Of a stretch of 64,000 nt of DNA, positions 55,677-64,000 are shown in pieces. The notes beneath the pieces were generated by a model that saw nothing but the letters and a program-made list of their open reading frames with translations, made no database searches and had not been told where the DNA came from. A program made the translations under genes and the position numbers. The stretch is taken from NCBI GenBank assembly GCA_017304675.1, contig JAFKLS010000016.1, positions 1-64,000 on the forward strand, written 5' to 3'. The DNA comes from Sphingobacteriia bacterium. GTDB taxonomy: Bacteria > Bacteroidota > Bacteroidia > Chitinophagales > Chitinophagaceae. Each line of letters opens with the position of its first letter. The first letter of the stretch is position 1.

Positions 55677-56078
55677 ATGCAAAAGGTTGAACATATTGGG
55701 ATTGCCGTTAAAAACTTTGCAGAAGCTATTCCCCTTTACGAGCAATTGCTGCAAACAAATTGCTATAAAACAGAGGCTGTACAAACTGAAAATGTAAATA
55801 CTGCGTTTTTTAAGGTAGGAGATAGTAAAATAGAGTTATTGGAGAGTACCGATGCAGAAGGCACTATTGCCCGGTTTATAGAAAAAAAAGGAGAAGGCAT
55901 TCATCATATTGCCTTTGAAGTGAACAATATTTACGCTGAAATGGAAAGGCTAAAGGCTGCAGGATTTGTTTTATTGAATGAGCAACCTAAGAAAGGCGCA
56001 GACAATAAATTAATTTGTTTTATCCACCCTAAAAGCACTAATGGTGTATTGATTGAAATATGTCAAGAAATCATCTAA
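55677..56078 (+). CDS. mce: Methylmalonyl-CoA epimerase
   Basis: The protein is 133 aa with the VOC fold in two halves. Metal ligands fit VEHIGIAV (His), IHHIAFEV (His) and NGVLIEICQ (Glu). It interconverts the methylmalonyl-CoA isomers in propionate metabolism, often with a B12-dependent mutase; the mutase is not in this window. Its 3' end overlaps the GH5 gene by 19 bp. Confidence 0.9.
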   Translation: MQKVEHIGIAVKNFAEAIPLYEQLLQTNCYKTEAVQTENVNTAFFKVGDSKIELLESTDAEGTIARFIEKKGEGIHHIAFEVNNIYAEMERLKAAGFVLLNEQPKKGADNKLICFIHPKSTNGVLIEICQEII

Positions 56079-57223
56079 AACTTGCAGGATATATTATATG
56101 CATTGCTTTGTTTGCAGCCTGTAAAAAAGAGACTGCCGCAGATCAGTCACCAAACGTAAACCCTTCGGGCACTGATATTAATTTGTCTAAAGGCATTAAC
56201 CTCTCTAACTGGTTTAACGATTATAGCGATCCTGCCCAGTTTCCCAACAGGTTTACAACAGCACATTTTCAAAAAATAAAACAACTTGGTTTCACATTTG
56301 TACGCATACCTATTGGCAGCACTATCCTGTTTCAGTCTAATAACCCATCAGTATTAAATCCGTATAACCTTGCCTTGGTAGATGCTGCTGTGAAAAGGGC
56401 TACGGATCAGGGTTTGGCTGTTATTATCAATTTTCATCCATACACAGAAGATTTTGAAACAAAACTGATGCAAAGCACTAATGCTGTAGCTGATTTTACT
56501 GCTTACTGGAAGTCTCTTGTAAACTATTTTAAAAAGTATTCTCCGGCACAGGTATGCTTCGAAATATTCAATGAACCACACCTTGATATTAATTATACTG
56601 CAGGCAATAGCTGGTGGTGGGGAACACAAAAACAAATAATAAACGGCATCAGGTCTATAGATTCTGCACATTATATTATTGCAGGCGGAGAAGACTGGAA
56701 TAGTATTGCAGGTTTGGCTGCATTGCAACCATATGCTCAAAAGAATATTGTGTATAATTTTCATTTTTACGACCCCTTTACGTTTACACACCAGGGGGCA
56801 AGCTGGGCAGGAGCCCCATACGATAGCCTGAAAAATATTCCTTACCCTTCATCGCCACAAAGCATAGCACCTATATTGAGAAACTATAACGATCCGGATA
56901 TTTTAAAGTTATTAAACTGGTATGGCGATTGTAAATTTAACGGCGACTCGTTAAGCAGCCATATTATGCAGGCTGTTGGTTGGGCTAACAGCAATAATGT
57001 AAGATTAATGTGCAATGAATTTGGGTCTTATAAAGTGTATGCGCCTGCAAATGCCAGGGTAAAATTCATTAATGATGTGAGGGCAATTTTGGAAAAAAAC
57101 AATATAGGTTGGGCAATGTGGGAGTGCGACGAAGGTTTTGGTTTTATGAGCTATCCCAATACTTCGGACAGGAATATTTTTATTACAGATAACGATGTGT
57201 TGAAGGCACTGGGATTATTATAA
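56060..57223 (+). CDS. Glycoside hydrolase family 5 lipoprotein (cellulase-like)
   Basis: The protein is 387 aa. The N-terminal lipobox is LFAAC (Cys21), so it is anchored as a lipoprotein. GH5 motifs are GFTFVRIPIG, VIINFHPY, the acid/base Glu in CFEIFNEPH and the nucleophile Glu in LMCNEFGSYKV. It cuts beta-linked glycans; glucan or mannan cannot be told apart. It overlaps mce upstream by 19 bp and rnc downstream by 6 bp (convergent), a tight fit for an exported enzyme between core genes. Confidence 0.9.
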   Translation: MSRNHLKLAGYIICIALFAACKKETAADQSPNVNPSGTDINLSKGINLSNWFNDYSDPAQFPNRFTTAHFQKIKQLGFTFVRIPIGSTILFQSNNPSVLNPYNLALVDAAVKRATDQGLAVIINFHPYTEDFETKLMQSTNAVADFTAYWKSLVNYFKKYSPAQVCFEIFNEPHLDINYTAGNSWWWGTQKQIINGIRSIDSAHYIIAGGEDWNSIAGLAALQPYAQKNIVYNFHFYDPFTFTHQGASWAGAPYDSLKNIPYPSSPQSIAPILRNYNDPDILKLLNWYGDCKFNGDSLSSHIMQAVGWANSNNVRLMCNEFGSYKVYAPANARVKFINDVRAILEKNNIGWAMWECDEGFGFMSYPNTSDRNIFITDNDVLKALGLL

Positions 57224-57925
57224 TCCTAACTTTTCAATGGCTGTTTGTGCTGCTGTTTGGCTGGCATCTTTTTTATTAAAGCCTTTGCCTTCTGCAATAA
57301 TTTCCCCGTCTAAAACTGCATGTATGGTAAAGAGCCTCCGGCCATTTTCTATTTTTTCTTCTGCTACATCAAACGCAAGGGTTTTTCCGTTTTTGCTGGC
57401 CCAGCCAATTAATTTGTTCTTTAGGTTAATATCAATGGTTTCAAGATCATCTACAAACATATGGGGTATAACAATCTGCTTTAGTACCCATTTTTGTGTT
57501 TGTGCGTAACCTTTATCTAAATAAACGGCACCAACAATAGCTTCCAGCGTATTACCGAATATCTGGCTGCTTCTTAAAGCATTATCGAATTTATTGTAGA
57601 ATGCAAGTTTTTTCAAACCCATTTTAATGGCAATATCGTTTAATTGTTGCCGGTTAACCATTTTGCTTCGCATTTCGGTTAAAAAACCTTCTCCTTTATA
57701 AGGATAGCGTTTAAAAAGATAATCGGCAACAATTGCACTTAATACTGCATCGCCCAAATATTCCAGGCGTTCATTATTTTCTTCGGGTGTGTCTTTTACA
57801 GATCTGTGGCTTAGTGCGGTTCTGTATAATGTGGTGTTTTTTGGAAATATACCAAGTACATTGAAAATATTTTTTTCAAAGGATTTTGTAGTCGATGATT
57901 TAAAAATATTTTTCAGTATCTGCAC
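57218..57925 (-). CDS. rnc: Ribonuclease III
   Basis: The protein is 235 aa and starts with GTG (57923-57925), 4 bp after the fabF stop. The nuclease signature is NNERLEYLGDAVLSAIV, with the acidic site again in GNTLEAIVGAVYLDKG. The double-stranded RNA-binding domain is at the C-terminus (about 165-235). It processes rRNA precursors and other duplex RNA. acpP-fabF-rnc is a common bacterial order. Confidence 0.95.
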   Translation of the reverse strand: MQILKNIFKSSTTKSFEKNIFNVLGIFPKNTTLYRTALSHRSVKDTPEENNERLEYLGDAVLSAIVADYLFKRYPYKGEGFLTEMRSKMVNRQQLNDIAIKMGLKKLAFYNKFDNALRSSQIFGNTLEAIVGAVYLDKGYAQTQKWVLKQIVIPHMFVDDLETIDINLKNKLIGWASKNGKTLAFDVAEEKIENGRRLFTIHAVLDGEIIAEGKGFNKKDASQTAAQTAIEKLGL

Positions 57926-57929
57926 AATA

Positions 57930-59183
57930 TTAAGCTACGTATTTTTTCACAATCACACAGGCATTATGCCCACCGAATCCGAAAGTATTGCTTAAGGCTG
58001 CATTCACTGTTCTTTTTTGTGCTGTATTGAAAGTGAAATTTAAACGGGGGTCTAAGTCTGGGTCGTCTGTAAAATGATTGATGGTTGGTGGAATAATATC
58101 GTGTACAACACTTTTAATACAGGCAATAGCTTCTATAGCGCCGGCAGCACCAAGGCAATGGCCTGTCATAGATTTGGTTGCACTGATGTTTAATTTATAA
58201 GCATGTTCGCCAAACACATTTACAATAGCTTTTACTTCTGCTCCGTCTCCCAGTGGGGTAGATGTTCCGTGTGTATTGATATAATCGATTTCTTCCGGTT
58301 TCATCCCTGCATCTTCCAATGCGGCAAACATAACGTTCTTGGCTCCTAATCCTTCGGGATGCGGTGCTGTAATATGGTGGGCATCTGCGGTAGCTCCGGT
58401 GCCTGCCAGTTCACAATAAATTTTTGCACCTCTTGCCAAAGCATGTTCTAATGTTTCTAAAACAATCATCCCTGCAGCTTCGCCCATTACAAAACCATCT
58501 CTGTCTTTGTCGTATGGCCTTGATGCTGTTTTAGGATCATCATTTCTTTCACTCATGGCTTTCATGGCATTAAAACCACCAACACCGGCTTCTGAAATAA
58601 CGGCTTCACTTCCTCCGGTTAAAATAATATCGGCTTTTCCTAAACGTAGCAGGTTGTAGGCTTCCATGACTGCATTGGTACTGCTGGCACAGGCGCTTAC
58701 TACGGCAAAGTTTGGCCCGCGTAAATTATGGCGCATAGAGATTTGGCCTGCGGCTATATCCAAAATCATTTTGGGAATGAAGAATGGGTTGAATCTTGGT
58801 GTACCATCTCCTTTGGCAAAATCTATCACTTCATTTTGAAATGTAATTAGCCCGCCAATACCGCTGGCAAAAACCACACCCACACGGTCTGGGTTAATAT
58901 TGTCTTTATTTAAACCCGCATCAGCCATTGCCTGGTCGCTTACAACCAATGCAAACTGGGTGAAGCGATCTATTTTCCTGGCTTCTTTTTTATCTAAAAA
59001 TTGTGTGGGATCGAAGTTTTTCACCTCGCAGGCAAATTTTGTTCTGAATTTGCTGGCATCGAAATGAGTAATCATATCTGCACCGGAAACTCCGTTGATC
59101 AATCCATTCCAATATTCATCAATAGTATTTCCCAATGGGGTTAAAGCGCCTAATCCGGTAACAACTACTCTTTTGAGTTCCAT
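57930..59183 (-). CDS. fabF: Beta-ketoacyl-ACP synthase II
   Basis: The protein is 417 aa. The Cys-His-His active site is in VVSACASSTNAV, NTHGTSTPLGD and MTGHCLGAAGAIEA. It elongates acyl-ACP chains in fatty acid synthesis. acpP lies 180 bp upstream and rnc 4 bp downstream. The gap to acpP holds an inverted repeat at 59290-59333, which may tune read-through from the more abundant acpP transcript. Confidence 0.96.
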   Translation of the reverse strand: MELKRVVVTGLGALTPLGNTIDEYWNGLINGVSGADMITHFDASKFRTKFACEVKNFDPTQFLDKKEARKIDRFTQFALVVSDQAMADAGLNKDNINPDRVGVVFASGIGGLITFQNEVIDFAKGDGTPRFNPFFIPKMILDIAAGQISMRHNLRGPNFAVVSACASSTNAVMEAYNLLRLGKADIILTGGSEAVISEAGVGGFNAMKAMSERNDDPKTASRPYDKDRDGFVMGEAAGMIVLETLEHALARGAKIYCELAGTGATADAHHITAPHPEGLGAKNVMFAALEDAGMKPEEIDYINTHGTSTPLGDGAEVKAIVNVFGEHAYKLNISATKSMTGHCLGAAGAIEAIACIKSVVHDIIPPTINHFTDDPDLDPRLNFTFNTAQKRTVNAALSNTFGFGGHNACVIVKKYVA

Positions 59184-59289
59184 AAAGTTTTGTTTTATAA
59201 AAAATAATAAGTAGCAAATGCGAATTTCAGTAAAACTTGTTATAAAAAATGCATTATATAACTTATTATATCTACCTTTTTTTAATTGA

Positions 59290-59333
59290 AATCCGCCTTA
59301 CTTACGGCTAATGTTACCAAAGGAAGGCGGATT
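59290..59333 (-). terminator. Possible attenuating hairpin between acpP and fabF
   Basis: AATCCGCCTT (59290-59299) pairs with AAGGCGGATT (59324-59333) across a 24-nt loop. A partial terminator here would let acpP be expressed above fabF. Confidence 0.5.
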
Positions 59334-59363
59334 AAATTATTCCATTAAAGGATTGTACACAAA

Positions 59364-59600
59364 TTATTTGGCATGTTCTTCCAAATAAGTAATAGCCTGA
59401 CCAACTGTAGTAATGGTTTCAGCTTGCTCATCGGGAATAGAGATGTTGAATTCTTTTTCAAATTCCATGATTAGTTCAACGGTATCCAAAGAATCGGCAC
59501 CGAGGTCGTTAGTAAAAGAAGCTTCATTAGTTACTTCAGCCTCATCAACGCCTAACTTGTCAACAATAATTTTTTTTACCCTTGTAGCGATGTCTGACAT
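59364..59600 (-). CDS. acpP: Acyl carrier protein
   Basis: The protein is 78 aa and very acidic. The phosphopantetheine Ser is in [16 protein letters not shown]. It carries growing acyl chains in the cytoplasm. The promoter TATTTTTG (minus strand, 59624-59631) with a TTG about 18 bp further up precedes it. Confidence 0.97.
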   Translation of the reverse strand: MSDIATRVKKIIVDKLGVDEAEVTNEASFTNDLGADSLDTVELIMEFEKEFNISIPDEQAETITTVGQAITYLEEHAK

Positions 59601-59623
59601 TTTAAAAAGTTTTGTTACGGCTG

Positions 59624-59652
59624 CAAAAATATAGTTTTTAGTAAAAAAGCAA
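59624..59652 (-). promoter_or_regulatory. Promoter of acpP-fabF-rnc
   Basis: On the minus strand the -7 TATTTTTG is at 59624-59631 and a -33 TTG at 59650-59652, spaced by 18 bp. Confidence 0.55.
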
Positions 59653-59721
59653 TGATTTAGTCAATTTTTGTTTCCACAATACTGAAAATGAGGTGGCAAG
59701 GCAAAAAACAATGCCTGAAGT

Positions 59722-60990
59722 CTAATAATTATATTTGTTTTTCCATCTTTCTTTCAAGAATTTTCTCAATTCCATTTCCCTTGCATTATTGCCAGGATTA
59801 TACAGCCTGGTACCTTTTATTGCTTCGGGGAGGTATTCCTGCTCTATAAAATTATTTTCTCCTAAATGGCTATACTGGTAATCTTTACCATAATCAAGGT
59901 TTTTCATGAGTTGGGTAGGAGCATTGCGAATATGTAACGGTACCTGAAGATCGCCGGTTTTTTCAATAATACTAAAAGCATTACCAATGGCTTCGTATGC
60001 GGCATTACTTTTAGGCGAAGAAGCTAAGTAGGTAGCGCATTGCGATAGAATAATCCTGGCTTCGGGATAACCGATTTTGTTTACCGCATCAAAAGTAGCA
60101 TTGGCCAATAATAGGGCATTGGGGTTGGCATTGCCAATATCTTCACTGGCCAATATAACCATTCTCCTTGCAATAAACTTTACGTCTTCTCCGCCGGCAA
60201 TCATTCTTGCCAGCCAGTAAACGGCGGCATTGGGGTCGCTGCCCCGTATGCTTTTAATGAATGCAGAGATAATATCGTAATGCAGCTCTCCATTTTTATC
60301 ATATAGTGCCACTTTTTGCTGTGCAGCATTCAGTACAATGGCATCGGTAATGATAATGGGGGAATAATGGGTATTGTTGTTAACCACCAGTTCAAACAAA
60401 TTCAATAATTTTCTGGCATCACCGCCACTAACAGCCATTAAAGCTTCTGTTTCTTTTAATTCAATTTGTTTGGTTTGTAAAACTTCATCTCTTGCAATGG
60501 CATCGTTCAATAATTCAATCAGGCTTTCTTTTTGTAAAGGTTTCAAAACAAAAACCTGGCAGCGACTTAACAACGCTGCATTCACTTCGAATGATGGGTT
60601 TTCTGTTGTTGCACCTATTAATGTTACAATGCCTTTTTCAACAGCATTCAACAATGCATCTTGCTGCCCTTTATTAAAGCGATGAATTTCATCTATAAAC
60701 AAAACTGCTTTATCGGTATGCTTTGCAGTGTCTATTACTTCTCTCACATCTTTAACACCGCTGCTGATAGCGCTTAATTGAAAAAAGGGGAATTGAAGGG
60801 TGGAGGCAATAATGTTGGCAATGGTTGTTTTACCAACACCAGGCGGGCCCCATAAAATCATGGATGGGATTTTACCATTCTCAATACTTGTTCTTAAAAT
60901 ACTGCCTTTACCTGTTAAGTGTTCCTGCCCTTTCAGATCTTCTAATGAAGAAGGGCGAAGCCTTTCCGCTAAAGGAGCATTCGATTTCAT
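59722..60990 (-). CDS. rarA: Replication-associated recombination protein A (AAA ATPase)
   Basis: The protein is 422 aa. Walker A is LWGPPGVGKTTIANI and Walker B is AVLFIDEIHRFNKGQQD. Sensor 1 is IGATTENPSF. The C-terminal part (SDPNAAVYWLARMIAGGED) is the RarA/MgsA tetramerisation region. It acts at stalled replication forks. It lies 9 bp after the membrane-protein gene at 61000, so the two may be co-transcribed. Confidence 0.95.
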   Translation of the reverse strand: MKSNAPLAERLRPSSLEDLKGQEHLTGKGSILRTSIENGKIPSMILWGPPGVGKTTIANIIASTLQFPFFQLSAISSGVKDVREVIDTAKHTDKAVLFIDEIHRFNKGQQDALLNAVEKGIVTLIGATTENPSFEVNAALLSRCQVFVLKPLQKESLIELLNDAIARDEVLQTKQIELKETEALMAVSGGDARKLLNLFELVVNNNTHYSPIIITDAIVLNAAQQKVALYDKNGELHYDIISAFIKSIRGSDPNAAVYWLARMIAGGEDVKFIARRMVILASEDIGNANPNALLLANATFDAVNKIGYPEARIILSQCATYLASSPKSNAAYEAIGNAFSIIEKTGDLQVPLHIRNAPTQLMKNLDYGKDYQYSHLGENNFIEQEYLPEAIKGTRLYNPGNNAREMELRKFLKERWKNKYNY

Positions 60991-60999
60991 TATTAAAAA

Positions 61000-61521
61000 T
61001 TATAGTTGTTGCTCTTCAGAAAACAAATGAGCGTATTGTTTTAAAAACTTGAATGTTTCGTATACATGAATAAGCATAGTTGCTGCCCCAAAAGCCATAA
61101 TGTACATGGTTATTTTTACTACTTTATGAAACAGGTCTGGCGAATAAGGCGTAGCAGTATGCAAACTGTTTTTTTGTAAACTAAGCATCTGATCTATAGA
61201 CTCGTTAATAGCAGCAGGATGGTATAACCCCGAAATGATTTGAAAAAGATTCATAACGGCAAAGAATAAAACCACATAGGCAGTTCTTCTTATATTACGT
61301 TCCAACCTTGGCTTTAGCTTTTTTCCTGCAATAATGCCTCTTTGTAAAAAGATGAAAGACGAAATAATATAAGTAACAATGAAAGCAATAAGCAAGAAAG
61401 TAAATAACAGAACAGGGCTCGCCAATGCAAACATTAAAACCAGTAAACCACTCAATGTAAAAATAAAGGCAAAGAATAAAAGTATGTAGGAAATGATTTT
61501 ATATGGAATGATTGAATTCAT
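61000..61521 (-). CDS. Four-helix membrane protein of unknown function
   Basis: The protein is 173 aa. Hydrophobic helices are at about 8-32, 34-54, 80-100 and 133-155. A basic loop (KKLKPRLERNIRR) follows helix 2. I recognise no family. The gene is between aspS and rarA on the same strand and probably in the same transcript. Confidence 0.7.
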   Translation of the reverse strand: MNSIIPYKIISYILLFFAFIFTLSGLLVLMFALASPVLLFTFLLIAFIVTYIISSFIFLQRGIIAGKKLKPRLERNIRRTAYVVLFFAVMNLFQIISGLYHPAAINESIDQMLSLQKNSLHTATPYSPDLFHKVVKITMYIMAFGAATMLIHVYETFKFLKQYAHLFSEEQQL

Positions 61522-61593
61522 TTTATTGTATGGTCTTGTTTTGAGGGAAAATGATCCATCCTTTCAGAACAATTTCGAAAGGATGGATGCATG

Positions 61594-63438
61594 CTATTTC
61601 AAATCTAATTGAATCTGCAATTCATTGAATTGTTTTTGATCGATGGTTGCCGGTGCATCTAACATTACATCTCTTCCTGAGTTGTTTTTAGGGAAAGCAA
61701 TGAAATCCCTGATGCTTTCACTTCCGCCGAGAATAGCACACAACCTGTCGAAACCGAATGCCAGTCCACCATGTGGCGGAGCGCCATATTCAAATGCACC
61801 TAATAAGAAACCGAATTTATGTTGTTGTTCATGTTCATCCATTCCTAACGCTTCAAACATTTTCTGCTGTAATTCTTTTTGATAAATTCTGATAGAACCG
61901 CCACCGATTTCATTTCCATTCAATACCAGATCATAAGCATTGGCTTTAATATTGGCGTACGGATGCTCTAAATATTTATCTAAATCTTCAACTTTGGGGT
62001 TATTGTTGATCATAATATTGATATGATCAGGTTTAGGACTTGTAAACGGATGATGCCTTGCAACCCAACGGCCTGCACCACCGCCATCCTGATCTTCCAA
62101 TGCAAATTCAAACAATGGAAAATCTAATACCCACAATAACTTAAACTCATTTTCCTTTCTGAAGCCTAAACGCTTTCCCATTTCCAAGCGTAGTTCGCTT
62201 ATGGCTTTCCTGGTTCTTTCTTCAGTACCTGCAAGCATTAAAATCAAGTCGCCTGCTTTTGCATTCGCTGCATTTGCAATGGCTTTTAATTTTTCTTCGC
62301 TGTAAAATTTATCTACACTGCTTTTGTAAGTACCATCTGTATTGCATTTAATGAACACTAAACCTTTCATGCCAATTTGCGGACGCTTAACCCATTCTGT
62401 AATTTCATCGGTTTGCTTTCGGGAATACTCACTGCAACCAGGAACAGCAATGGCTAAAACAGTTTCGGCTTCATCAAACACTTTAAAATCTGCACCATTA
62501 ATTAATTCCGGCTGATCTTTTTTATTGATGTAAACTGAAGAGGGCTTTTTAAGATTCAACAATTGCATGCCAAAACGAATATCCGGCTTGTCGTTACCAT
62601 AATGCCACATAGCATCTTCCCAGGTCATTCTTTCAACCTTCTCCGTATAATCAATATTTTTTACATCTTTAAAAATCCGTTTCACCAAACCTTCAAACAT
62701 GTTCAAAATATCGTTTTGTTCTACAAAACTCATTTCACAGTCTATTTGTGTAAACTCAGGCTGGCGGTCTGCTCTCAGATCTTCATCCCTAAAACATTTT
62801 ACAATTTGATAGTAACGATCATAACCACTTACCATCAACAATTGTTTGAATGTTTGCGGAGATTGCGGCAATGCATAAAACTGTCCGGGATTCATTCTTG
62901 AAGGAACCACAAAATCTCTTGCACCTTCAGGGGTTGATTTAATTAAGAAAGGCGTTTCAATATCCATGAAATTATTTTCATGCAAATAATTCCTGGTAGA
63001 ACGGCTTACTGCATAACGCAATTCCAAATTTTTCTTTACTGCATTTCTGCGCAAATCCAAATAGCGGTATTTCATTCTTAAATCATCGCCACCATCCGTT
63101 TCATCTGTTATGGTGAACGGAGGCACTTCTGATTTATTTAGGATTGAAAATTCGTTCACTAAAATTTCAATATCGCCAGTTGCAATATTTTTATTCTTGT
63201 TGCTTCTTTCACTAACAGTTCCTTTTACTTGCAATACAAATTCTCTTCCCAACGGATTTTCATCCAATTGTTTATTCAATTCTTCGCCGAATAATAATTG
63301 TGTAATGCCATAACGGTCGCGCAAATCAACAAACGTAATACTGCCAAATTTTCTAATGGTTTGCACCCAGCCTGCTAAGGTTACGGCCTGTTGTACGTGT
63401 TCAATTCTTAACTCTCCACAAGTATGCGTACGATACAT
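61594..63438 (-). CDS. aspS: Aspartyl-tRNA synthetase
   Basis: The protein is 614 aa, normal for the bacterial type. The N-terminal OB fold reads [26 protein letters not shown]. Class II motifs are [28 protein letters not shown] (motif 2) and [15 protein letters not shown] (motif 3). A GAD insertion domain is in the middle. It attaches Asp to tRNA-Asp; whether it also charges tRNA-Asn cannot be seen. It leads the aspS, membrane protein, rarA run. Confidence 0.96.
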   Translation of the reverse strand: MYRTHTCGELRIEHVQQAVTLAGWVQTIRKFGSITFVDLRDRYGITQLLFGEELNKQLDENPLGREFVLQVKGTVSERSNKNKNIATGDIEILVNEFSILNKSEVPPFTITDETDGGDDLRMKYRYLDLRRNAVKKNLELRYAVSRSTRNYLHENNFMDIETPFLIKSTPEGARDFVVPSRMNPGQFYALPQSPQTFKQLLMVSGYDRYYQIVKCFRDEDLRADRQPEFTQIDCEMSFVEQNDILNMFEGLVKRIFKDVKNIDYTEKVERMTWEDAMWHYGNDKPDIRFGMQLLNLKKPSSVYINKKDQPELINGADFKVFDEAETVLAIAVPGCSEYSRKQTDEITEWVKRPQIGMKGLVFIKCNTDGTYKSSVDKFYSEEKLKAIANAANAKAGDLILMLAGTEERTRKAISELRLEMGKRLGFRKENEFKLLWVLDFPLFEFALEDQDGGGAGRWVARHHPFTSPKPDHINIMINNNPKVEDLDKYLEHPYANIKANAYDLVLNGNEIGGGSIRIYQKELQQKMFEALGMDEHEQQHKFGFLLGAFEYGAPPHGGLAFGFDRLCAILGGSESIRDFIAFPKNNSGRDVMLDAPATIDQKQFNELQIQLDLK

Positions 63439-63624
63439 TTCTATTTATGATTTACTTTTTACGAATTATAATTTGGATGAAATAAAGATGAATGAATAAT
63501 GATCATATTTTCAATTTTCCACTTTCAACTTTTCATTTCACAATGGGCAGCAAATATAAGCCTATTGCGTTTTGGGCGGGTAAATGAATAGCGATTGCCA
63601 CGATTATTGCATCTTTGCAAAGGA

Positions 63625-64000
63625 ATGAGCAATATTATACCACCAGCCTCTTTAACCAGGAGCAGAATAGCCGTAGGGGTTTTCTTTTTTATTTCAGGAT
63701 TACGTTTTGCCACTTGGGCCAGCCGCATACCCGATATACAAAACCATTTGCATTTAAGCGATGCGGGGCTTGGAACGGTATTGTTTGCCCTGCCGGCAGG
63801 CTCTATGGCCGGGTTACCAGTTTCAGGGTATCTTGTTTCTAAATATGGCAGCAGAATTATTTTGTACATATCTGCAATGGTTTTCCCGCTTTTTATTTTA
63901 GGTATTGGTTTGGCTGGTACCCCCTGGCTGTTGGCATTAAACCTGTTTTTCTTTGGTTTTTCAAGTAACCTGCTCAATATATCTGTAAATACACAGGCTG
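63625..64000 (+). CDS. MFS transporter (5' part; 3' end outside window)
   Basis: The ATG at 63625 opens a frame to the window end, 125 residues. The start has the form RIAVGVFFFISGLRFATWAS, then LGTVLFALPAGSMAGLPVSG and a third helix, as in sugar-type or drug-type MFS proteins of the YbjJ kind. A weak -7-like CATCTTTG is 8 bp before the start. The substrate is unknown. Confidence 0.8.
   Translation, partial: MSNIIPPASLTRSRIAVGVFFFISGLRFATWASRIPDIQNHLHLSDAGLGTVLFALPAGSMAGLPVSGYLVSKYGSRIILYISAMVFPLFILGIGLAGTPWLLALNLFFFGFSSNLLNISVNTQA

Noticed and set aside
1..64000. CRISPR array, prophage, integrative element or rRNA operon
   Set aside because: No regularly spaced repeats, phage structural genes, integrase, transposase or rRNA sequence were found.

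Overview
This window looks like a chromosomal segment of a Bacteroidota bacterium, most probably a Chitinophagaceae-type member. The evidence is an AT-rich base composition, several promoters with the Bacteroidota -7 element TAnnTTTG, secreted proteins with type IX secretion (T9SS) C-terminal sorting domains, a bacterial GGGP-synthase-type enzyme, DUF5777/YceI/MbnP families, and a diderm lipoprotein system with LspA and several lipobox proteins. The genus call is inference. There is no phage, transposase, CRISPR array or rRNA operon. Most genes are core housekeeping genes, with small accessory islands between them.

Region by region. Positions 1-8 kb: the tail of a T9SS protein, then a glycan-use island made of a LacI-type regulator, a GH35 beta-galactosidase, a GH109-like Gfo/Idh/MocA hydrolase and a hexosamine-kinase-like APH-fold enzyme. 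Three LacI-like palindromes lie beside these genes. An FAD enzyme and an ElaA acetyltransferase follow. 8-14 kb: a DUF4114/T9SS protein and uvrA. 13.9-20 kb: a SAM-I riboswitch ahead of homoserine dehydrogenase, a PAP2 phosphatase, a tiny membrane protein with its own promoter, enoyl-CoA hydratase, an M28 peptidase and nth. 20-29 kb: a ferredoxin-reductase-like protein, a large T9SS subtilisin and mfd. 29-33 kb: a PEGA lipoprotein, DUF4870, trigger factor with a natural His5 tail, tRNA-Leu(UAG) and a GGGP-synthase-type enzyme. 33-41 kb: a B12-dependent ribonucleotide reductase, then a divergent redox cluster (OB-fold protein; two lipoproteins with unusual CX4CH motifs; YceI; DUF5777 barrel). 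41-51 kb: GH29 fucosidase, fumC, a D-lactate-dehydrogenase-like protein, lspA, a flippase, and an overlapping MbnP / di-heme MbnH-like pair. 51-56 kb: dtd-mazG-glyS and iscS-iscU-iscA. 56-64 kb: methylmalonyl-CoA epimerase, a GH5 lipoprotein, acpP-fabF-rnc, rarA, aspS and the start of an MFS transporter.

How genes work together. The first island reads as a route for galactose/GalNAc-containing glycans: GH35 removes beta-Gal, the GH109-like enzyme would release GalNAc, and the kinase would activate the free hexosamine, all under the LacI regulator. The MbnP/MbnH pair suggests periplasmic copper handling through a heme-enzyme-modified protein. The CX4CH/YceI/barrel cluster looks like an uncharacterised envelope redox system. 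A dispersed repeat of the form CCCC-TTTA-GGGG sits directly before start codons of housekeeping genes (tig, glyS, iscA) and is the most unusual non-coding signal here.
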